Source of the DNA: Nakazawaea peltata
Lineage: Eukaryota; Ascomycota; Pichiomycetes; Alaninales; Pachysolenaceae
DNA: 64,000 bases
Assembly: GCA_001599355.1 (NCBI GenBank)
Contig: BCGQ01000007.1
Location: 438,620 to 502,619 of the forward strand
Direction: 5' to 3'
The position numbers were made by a program, and so were the translations under genes. The notes beneath the pieces were generated by a model that had not been told where the DNA came from, searched no databases, and saw only the letters and a list, made by a program, of their open reading frames with translations. Positions 58,121-64,000 of this stretch are shown here, one piece after another. The number at the start of each line of letters is the position of its first letter. Position 1 is the first letter of the stretch.

Positions 58121-59662
58121 ATGGTGAGAATCAGTGACCCGATTGAGATATTACGCCGGTCATATTATGGTCAAGAGATCGATTCCATCATCTCAACCAA
58201 TAAATATTACTTGGAGAAGAGCGAGACCGAAGGCGTGACTTTAAAACGGGAGAATGATTTGATATTGCAGCAGTTAAACAAGGAGATTAAGAAGCTTGTG
58301 AGTGAAACTACAGTATGTTCAGTATATTCATATGAGAAACTTTGGGAATTGCAACAAGAGAAGATGGTTAGGTATTTGCTTGCTGGGGAGATCACGAATC
58401 TGATCAATGCTACTTATATTCCACCTGATTGCAAGTTGGTGAGATTGTCTAAATTTTACCATTGCCGAACTTTGAGAGCGAAGATGGTTGTTTATTGTTA
58501 CCGGAAGAACTATGAGCTGTTGTTCACTCATATGGATAAAAAGATTTCGCAGTTTTGGGACTGTTTGAATAGGTGGAATAAGCGAGGATCAAAGAGAGGA
58601 ATGGGTGATGGTAGGAGCGGTATAGGGATGGGAGATGGAAGTAGTAGAAGCAGAAGCAGGAGGAGAAAGTCATCTAGAAAACAGTTAGATCATATGACTT
58701 CTGAGTCGAAATTGGCTGATGAGATCCGTAGTAGAATTAAGATGAAAGGTGATGAGAGTGAGAAGGATGATGATGGAGAAGGAGAGCGTGAAGATGATGA
58801 AGACGATGATGACGATGATGAAGACGAGGAAAATGATTATGATGAATTGGTGGATTTTGAAGGTGTCACAGAACAAGATATTGATCAGTCAATGGAGCAA
58901 GAAATCCTCCTGTATTGGAATTGTATGTTTGTGAGATTGTACATCTACTATAAATTGAACGAGTTGGATAAATTATGCATGGAATTTTGGAGTATCGTGA
59001 TCGAGGGGAAGCTGATTAATGGAGTAGATCTGATGGATGTATTGACAGACGAAGCTAAGTTCGATACAGCTGGTGTGGTCAGTCGTGATGAGTTATTAAA
59101 GATGATTGTATTGCTGATTCTTGTTGTACAACCGATTCGTGATTTACATGTGGCTCTTGAACACGAGAGATTCATTGATGTGACTCAATTATATGGTGGA
59201 GAAGGTCAAAGCCAAGAATTGTTGACATTGTGTAGGACAATGGCCCGGTGTGAGTTCATCAAATGCAACAAATTGATCGATAAATTATTGCGCAATGAAG
59301 GTAATGGTCAAATTCTGTACGAATCTGTGGGGAATTACAAAAAAATCGATGTATTATTACGCCAGAAACAGTATATTTTGATCCTCACTACGATGAGAAA
59401 AATTCATCTCCGGCAACTTGCTCAAATGATAGGGCTGTCTGACTCTCTGAGAGTGGAAGTTGAATTGACAACCTTGATAGAAGTATTGAGGTTGAATATT
59501 AAGTATAATGCACAGACGCAAGTGTTTGAACTCCAAGAATCGAAAGACGTGGTGAGTGAATGGAAAGATCTTTATCACAACTTGGCAGATGTGTATTCGA
59601 GATTGCAGAGTAACAATGAAAAGCTCGATAAGCTCAAAAGGGTATTTGTAGCCGCACCATGA
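58121..59662 (+). CDS. Uncharacterised protein with PCI-like C-terminus
   Basis: 513 residues from the ATG at 58121; an upstream in-frame GTG is not a likely start. The N-terminal half is helical (ISDPIEILRRSYYGQEIDSI onward). A basic Arg/Ser/Gly stretch (about 155-190) is followed by a nearly pure Asp/Glu run (about 210-245). The C-terminal third reads like the end of a PCI domain: a helical array (YESVGNYKKIDVLLRQKQYI) and then KIHLRQLAQMIGLS...VELTTLIEVLRLNIKYN, the typical winged-helix tail. PCI subunits build the proteasome lid, COP9 signalosome, eIF3 and TREX-2. A degenerate COP9-type subunit is one guess, not an assignment. Confidence 0.7.
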   Translation: MVRISDPIEILRRSYYGQEIDSIISTNKYYLEKSETEGVTLKRENDLILQQLNKEIKKLVSETTVCSVYSYEKLWELQQEKMVRYLLAGEITNLINATYIPPDCKLVRLSKFYHCRTLRAKMVVYCYRKNYELLFTHMDKKISQFWDCLNRWNKRGSKRGMGDGRSGIGMGDGSSRSRSRRRKSSRKQLDHMTSESKLADEIRSRIKMKGDESEKDDDGEGEREDDEDDDDDDEDEENDYDELVDFEGVTEQDIDQSMEQEILLYWNCMFVRLYIYYKLNELDKLCMEFWSIVIEGKLINGVDLMDVLTDEAKFDTAGVVSRDELLKMIVLLILVVQPIRDLHVALEHERFIDVTQLYGGEGQSQELLTLCRTMARCEFIKCNKLIDKLLRNEGNGQILYESVGNYKKIDVLLRQKQYILILTTMRKIHLRQLAQMIGLSDSLRVEVELTTLIEVLRLNIKYNAQTQVFELQESKDVVSEWKDLYHNLADVYSRLQSNNEKLDKLKRVFVAAP

Positions 59663-60950
59663 GAGTCGTGTATGGTGTATCAAAAAGCTCATCGCATCGG
59701 TGATGGAGCGGGCTAAGTTTTCCGTAAGCTTAGCGGGAGATGAGAGATCGGGAAAGGTATTGAGCGAGTGCGCGAGGGGGAGGGGCAGGCGGGTAAGGTA
59801 AGGCCGTTGAGTAGAATAAAGACGCAGTGGTGGTGAGAGGTGGTACTAAGAGGTGATGGTGAGAGGTAGTACGGAGATAAAACTGAAGAGGTTAGAAGGT
59901 GGTGAGGTGATGAGTCTGGGCCATTTCAATCATGTTATTTAATTGTCTGGCCTCGGATTCCGCTCAGTCAGGCGAGCTATATAGTCAAGAATAGACTGCA
60001 CATGCCATCTCGGATAATTTATTAGTGAATTATAGTGCATAAATTAGGGGAGTAACAGTAGGTGTAGAAGTAGCAGCACCAGTAGAGTGCTAGAGTTACC
60101 CCTAACGCTACCACACAATAAGCCTCTACCGCTGATCGGAATCAATCGGCGAACAATCCGAACCTGACAATACAGTCATCCTTCTCCACTTCACCCGCAC
60201 CGACTATCGGCTTGGTACCGCTTGCAGCCTCAGTCGCTGGGCATAAAAAAAAAAAGTGCGCAAAACTGAAGAAAAAAAAAACACATCAACTGATGAAACT
60301 GGGCTAAACAAAGGTACGCGCCGCTCATGCAGCAAATCTTGATGGGGGCCAGTAGGGGATTTATGATTTTTTAAAGAGAAATCGGATTGGAGAATGGTGG
60401 GAAATGGTAGGCTAATAGTAGGCTAGTCGGACGATCGGAGAAACTGTGGGACATCGTTGATGTGTGGAGTAGCACCAGTAGAATTTTTGATGAAAAATTG
60501 AGTGTATAATTAAATATGTAAACTTTAATATTGACAGAGATACATAGGGAAATAGATCGAAAATATGTACGAAATACGTATAAAATAAGTAAGGACGCAA
60601 AGGGAGATGACTGGATGTGTGTTGTGAGATAAGGGGTAGTGAATGTGGTGAGAAGTCGTCAACCGTCACCGAAGGTACCTCCAAATCTATTACAACTCCC
60701 TGGCCTTTCTCCCCGGATTATCTGCCCTTCCCACCAGCCCTCAATGCTATCCCCTACCCCCTAGCCCCTCCGTAGTCTCCTCCCCCCTCGGACTTCCTAA
60801 GACTCATCCTACTTTTTCCCTAATTAAAAATTTTCATTGTTCTCCCGCAGTACTCAAGCCTAAAATTTTTCCAATAGTATAAATAGATTGGGAATAGGCG
60901 AGTGATTGAGGCGATCTTGAAAGGTACCGATTAAAAGGGTAAAATTTGAT
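59663..60950. other. Long intergenic region upstream of NDE1
   Basis: 1288 bases. GGTGGTGAGAGGTGGTA-type imperfect repeats lie at 59825-59905. Two A-runs (60246-60257, 60273-60282) follow. A C/T-rich strand occupies 60700-60800. Close to NDE1 there is CCAAT at 60871-60875, TATAAATA at 60878-60885 and ATTGG at 60887-60891. Small open frames are not gene-like. No RNA gene was recognised. Confidence 0.5.
60871..60885 (+). promoter_or_regulatory. CCAAT and TATA elements before NDE1
   Basis: CCAAT (60871-60875) and TATAAATA (60878-60885) lie 66-80 bases upstream of the NDE1 ATG. The CCAAT word is very close to TATA for a Hap-complex site, so its use is uncertain; the TATA assignment is stronger. 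Confidence 0.45.
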
Positions 60951-62639
60951 ATGTTTAACGCTGGAAGACGGGTCGGTGGTAGATTTTTGTCTACTTCTGC
61001 CAGAATTTTGCAAGAGCAGAAACCTAAGGTTGTTCTGACCGGAACCGGAGCAACAACTGCCGCTGCCGCCGTTGGTAAGAAGCAGGGCGCCAAGTTCAAC
61101 TTCAAGAGCCTGGCCAAGTTCCTGTGGAGATCCACTTTGGCTGCTGGTTTGTTGAGTACTGGTTACTTGGGTTACTCCATCTACTCCGAGATGAACCCTC
61201 TGCCTCAACAACCTCAAACCACTTTGACCGAGGTTGGTTCCAAGAAGAAGACTTTGGTCATCCTTGGTACTGGATGGGGTTCTGTTTCCATGTTGAAGCA
61301 TTTGGACACTTCTTTGTACAATGTCATTGTTATTTCTCCAAGAAACTACTTCTTATTCACTCCATTATTGCCATCTGTTCCTACCGGAACCATTGATTTG
61401 AAGTCGATCGTTGACCCAATTAGAGCCATTGCTAAGCAAACTCCAGCTGAGGTTCAATATTTGGAGCTGGAGGCCACTGATATCGACCCTGTCAACAAGA
61501 AGGTTACCATTAAGCACGTTTCTCAAACCGTTAACCCGGGTGTTCTGCTGACTCAAAAGCAGGACATTGTCTCTGAAGTTTCTTACGATTATTTGGTCAT
61601 TGGTGTTGGTGCTCAACCTAACACTTTTGGTACCCCAGGTGTTTACGAGAATGCTAGTTTCTTGAAGGAAGCTTCTGATCTGATTGAAGTTAGAACTAAG
61701 TTGATGCATAACATCGAGCTGGCCCAATTGTTACCAAAGGGTTCTGCCGAGAGAAAGAGATTGTTGACTTTCACCGTCATTGGTGGTGGTCCAACTGGTG
61801 TCGAATTGGCTGCTGAGGTCAAGGATTACATCGACCAAGATTTGAAGAAATGGTTCCCAGGTATCGAGAATGAAGTTAACGTCCAATTAATCGAGCTGTT
61901 ACCTAACATTTTGAACATGTTCAACAAGAAATTGATTGCTTATTCCGAGTACGTTTTCAAGAGAATTAACATCGACTTGAAGGTCAACACCATGGTCAAG
62001 AAGGTTGATGAACACAATGTTTATGCTGTCCAAAAGTTGCCAACTGGTGAACAAAAGGAAATCACTTTGCCTTACGGTGTTCTTGTCTGGGCTACCGGTA
62101 ATGGACCAAGAGATTTGGTCAAGAAATTCAGTGCTAAGGTTGAACTGCAAAAGAACGCCAGAAGAGGTTTGATTCTCGATGGTTTATTGAAGGTTGAAGG
62201 TTGTGATGACATTTACGCCTTTGGTGACTGTACTTTCACCAAGAACCTGCCAACTGCTCAAGTTGCTCACCAACAAGGTATTTACTTGGCTGATTTGTTC
62301 AAAGATATTGCTAAGATTGAGAACTTGGAGTACCAAATCAACAGTGCTAAGGACTCTCTGATCGTTGACACTTTACAAAGAAGAGTCAACAAGTTGAAGT
62401 CTGGATTCCAAGAGTTCAAATACAAGCATATGGGTGCTTTGGCCTACATTGGATCTGAACGTGCCGTTGCCGATTTAGTTTGGGGTGACTGGCAAAACAT
62501 TTCAACTGGTGGATCTTTGACCTTCTTGTTCTGGAGAACTGCTTACGTTGCTATGTGTTTGAGTGTCAGAAACAAGGTTCTTGTCTGTTTGGACTGGATC
62601 AAGATTGGTGTCTTTGGTAGAGACTGTTCTAAGGAATGA
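60951..62639 (+). CDS. NDE1: External alternative NADH dehydrogenase (type II)
   Basis: 562 residues. A mitochondrial presequence (MFNAGRRVGGRFLSTSARIL) is followed by a membrane-span-like segment near 55-75 (RSTLAAGLLSTGYLGYSIYS). The presequence plus span is typical of enzymes facing the intermembrane space. Two Rossmann folds are clear: FAD site LVILGTGWGSVSML (about 103) and NADH site FTVIGGGPTGVELAAEV (about 275). PTAQVAHQQGIYLADLF and the C-terminal amphipathic region GALAYIGSERAVADL follow. It oxidises cytosolic NADH and passes electrons to ubiquinone without proton pumping. CTG at residue 316 (61896-61898) aligns with the Ala of VEALP in S. cerevisiae Nde1. Nde1 versus Nde2/Ndi1 is judged from the N-terminus. 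Confidence 0.94.
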   Translation: MFNAGRRVGGRFLSTSARILQEQKPKVVLTGTGATTAAAAVGKKQGAKFNFKSLAKFLWRSTLAAGLLSTGYLGYSIYSEMNPLPQQPQTTLTEVGSKKKTLVILGTGWGSVSMLKHLDTSLYNVIVISPRNYFLFTPLLPSVPTGTIDLKSIVDPIRAIAKQTPAEVQYLELEATDIDPVNKKVTIKHVSQTVNPGVLLTQKQDIVSEVSYDYLVIGVGAQPNTFGTPGVYENASFLKEASDLIEVRTKLMHNIELAQLLPKGSAERKRLLTFTVIGGGPTGVELAAEVKDYIDQDLKKWFPGIENEVNVQLIELLPNILNMFNKKLIAYSEYVFKRINIDLKVNTMVKKVDEHNVYAVQKLPTGEQKEITLPYGVLVWATGNGPRDLVKKFSAKVELQKNARRGLILDGLLKVEGCDDIYAFGDCTFTKNLPTAQVAHQQGIYLADLFKDIAKIENLEYQINSAKDSLIVDTLQRRVNKLKSGFQEFKYKHMGALAYIGSERAVADLVWGDWQNISTGGSLTFLFWRTAYVAMCLSVRNKVLVCLDWIKIGVFGRDCSKE

Positions 62640-62920
62640 TAATATATAATATTTGTTGCTAATAAATTTATACAGAGAGAGATTGTAGGTGGTAGTTAAT
62701 ATGGTACGATGATAGGGTAGTTGCTACTGGTGTACTTACTATTGCTATTCTTGCATGGTTCATATTATTAGGGTGTGCTACGCTGCGACGGACTACTGGC
62801 TCTTGCTCTGTCTCTGCCTCTGCCTCTGCCTCTACTGACCTACTGTTCTACTATTTCCCTCTGCTGTACTCTGCTATTCTCTTCATTATCTATACCAACT
62901 ATCTCTACCTATTTACACGA

Positions 62921-63304
62921 TCATTTCTTCTTCTTCTTCTTCCCGTCATCAGCCTTCTTCTCCCTCAACTTCTTTGGTGCACTCTTTCCTCTCTTCTTTC
63001 TGGACAGAATCATATCCAGTCTGAACTCGGCATCTTCATCGATCAACTCCATTTCATAGTATCTCTTCAGCATCTTGTTCAAATCACTGAATTTAGGGAA
63101 ATCTGGGGTACCATAATAACTTGTGATCAGTGGACCTTTCAATCTCAGATTCAAGATCTTGGATCCGGTTCTCTCTCCGGATGGGTTGAAGGTTCTATGG
63201 AAGATTTCGCATTGCAATTTCTGAACTTGGAGCAATCTTTCACGGGTCGGCGTTACGAACCGTGTCGACGTTGTAACGGCCTTGATTGCTTGTTTGGCCG
63301 ACAT
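62921..63304 (-). CDS. RSM27: Mitochondrial small-subunit ribosomal protein mS33
   Basis: 127 residues from the ATG at 63304; a TTG three codons upstream is not a likely start. The family block [30 protein letters not shown], followed by [11 protein letters not shown], matches Rsm27 ([20 protein letters not shown]...YYGNPD). The tail is lysine-rich ([14 protein letters not shown]...KKKKKK), as in S. cerevisiae. It is a structural subunit of the mitoribosome head. It is convergent with NDE1 (281 bases, with CTCTGCCTCTGC-type repeats near 62810-62830) and divergent from ICP55. Confidence 0.93.
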   Translation of the reverse strand: [127 protein letters not shown]

Positions 63305-63574
63305 ATTACTCAACCGTCAAGTGTGGGTTTTTAACGGCGTCTAATTGAAGTTGAAGAAATTGAAAAATTTTAGGGAGTGAATGGTCGTGTAAATTTGGTG
63401 GGATTTCTTATTTGGGTAATTGAGAATATGTACACTACTTTGGTTAATTGGAGTGGTATGCACGACCGGTGGTTCGATTTTTCACCAACTTCAAGTGGAA
63501 GAGTGATGGCCAAGTAGTGGTAAAGCAGTGGTAAAGCAGTGGTTTAACTGTGATCTCCTCTGTCTCTAAACATT

Positions 63575-64000
63575 ATGAGACTCACTTTACGTTGCTTGAC
63601 CTCAAATATTCATCCCCTGGTTCTAAAACCTAGAGTTGAACCTCCCTTCACCTCAGGTCAACCTTTATTTGAAACCAGACCTCATCTTATAAAGGCTGGA
63701 GAGTTGACTCCGGGGATAACTGCTTTAGAATATTTCCAAAGAAGAAATGAACTTTTATCTAGATTGCCCCCGCAGAGTTGTGTTGTGATTCCCGGGAACA
63801 ATGTGAAATATCTGTCGGGAGCTGTATTCTACAAATTCCATCAGAATACCGACCTCTTCTATCTCTCTGGATGGAATGAGCCAAATTCGGTGATGATTTT
63901 AGAGAAACCAGGTGAAGATTTACAAGAATGTTTCATGCATATGTTTGTTCCTGCGAAAAATCCTAATGTCGAACAATGGGATGGAGATCGTACAGGAATT
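63575..64000 (+). CDS. ICP55: Intermediate cleaving peptidase Icp55 (5' part only)
   Basis: The frame from the ATG at 63575 is open to the right edge (142 codons). A short mitochondrial-type N-terminus (MRLTLRCLTSNIHPLVLKPR) precedes SGQPLFETRPHLIKAGELTPGITALEYFQRR. The aminopeptidase-P N-domain follows: NVKYLSGAVFYKFHQNTDLF and YLSGWNEPNSVMILEKP, matching Icp55 (SGAVFYPFQQENDLFYLSGWNQPNSVMILEKP). Icp55 trims one residue from imported mitochondrial proteins after MPP cleavage. The metal-binding catalytic half lies beyond the window. 270 bases separate it from RSM27. Confidence 0.93.
   Translation, partial: MRLTLRCLTSNIHPLVLKPRVEPPFTSGQPLFETRPHLIKAGELTPGITALEYFQRRNELLSRLPPQSCVVIPGNNVKYLSGAVFYKFHQNTDLFYLSGWNEPNSVMILEKPGEDLQECFMHMFVPAKNPNVEQWDGDRTGI

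Noticed and set aside
63460-63500. GGTTCGATTTTTCACC as a tRNA B box
   Set aside because: No A box, acceptor stem or anticodon arm can be fitted around it.
1-64000. CTG = Ser (as in Candida/Debaryomyces) as the alternative code
   Set aside because: A few CTG positions allow Ser, but the most constrained ones (KAR2 RNTAIPTKK and STAVDNQ, GSH2 WEAR and AVKCP) are Ala in the families as I know them.
1-64000. Transposons, viral fossils, CRISPR arrays, rRNA genes, centromere
   Set aside because: No reverse transcriptase, integrase, transposase or capsid-like frame, no long inverted or direct terminal repeats and no repeat-spacer array were seen.

Overview
This window is nuclear DNA from a budding yeast (Saccharomycotina). 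Genes are dense and mostly single-exon. The few introns are short, with GTAAGT/GTATGT/GTGAGT donors and a perfect TACTAAC branch site 7-15 nt before the acceptor. Gene content is typical of yeast: UTP6, QCR10, SSY5, ORM, RPL13, RPS16, RPP1, KAR2, SWI4, HAP4, HSK3, MRPL31, SPC24, CMC1, GSH2, ZPR1, CCH1, LYS20/21, INH1, NDE1, RSM27, ICP55.

The genetic code looks non-standard. CTG codons fall on alanines conserved in other species in KAR2, GSH2, RPS16, ZPR1, homocitrate synthase, NDE1 and the NCS1 permease. This points to a CUG-Ala yeast of the Pachysolen / Nakazawaea / Peterozyma group. A translation with CTG as Leu is therefore wrong at each such codon.

Layout. 0-12 kb: a partial NCS1 permease, UTP6, a Zn2Cys6 factor, QCR10, SSY5 (protease of the SPS amino-acid sensor), ORM and an unidentified mitochondrial protein. 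12-20 kb: an unidentified nuclear protein, then RPL13, RPS16, RPP1 and KAR2. 20-29 kb: SWI4 (with an upstream exon), a Hap4/HapX-like activator, then a tight run of small split genes (HSK3, MRPL31, CMC1) with SPC24. 29-38 kb: a secreted class-3 lipase, an RRT8/LDS-family membrane protein whose 3' end overlaps GSH2, an amino-acid permease and ZPR1. 38-47.5 kb: the giant calcium channel CCH1 and lysine-pathway homocitrate synthase. 48-57.7 kb: a RING-less SNF2 ATPase tail-to-tail with a U5-40K (SNRNP40) WD protein that S. cerevisiae lacks, IF1 inhibitor, a DHA2 transporter and a sugar transporter. 57.9-64 kb: tRNA-Glu(CTC), a PCI-like protein, alternative NADH dehydrogenase, RSM27 and the start of ICP55.

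Several genes are linked by function. QCR10, NDE1, INH1 and CMC1 are respiratory genes, and the Hap4-type activator of such genes lies in the same window. SSY5 controls induction of amino-acid permeases, one of which is present. KAR2, ORM and CCH1 all belong to ER/calcium homeostasis. I see no transposon, viral fossil, CRISPR array or rRNA. The other notable structures are short minisatellites and one canonical G-quadruplex motif, all between genes.
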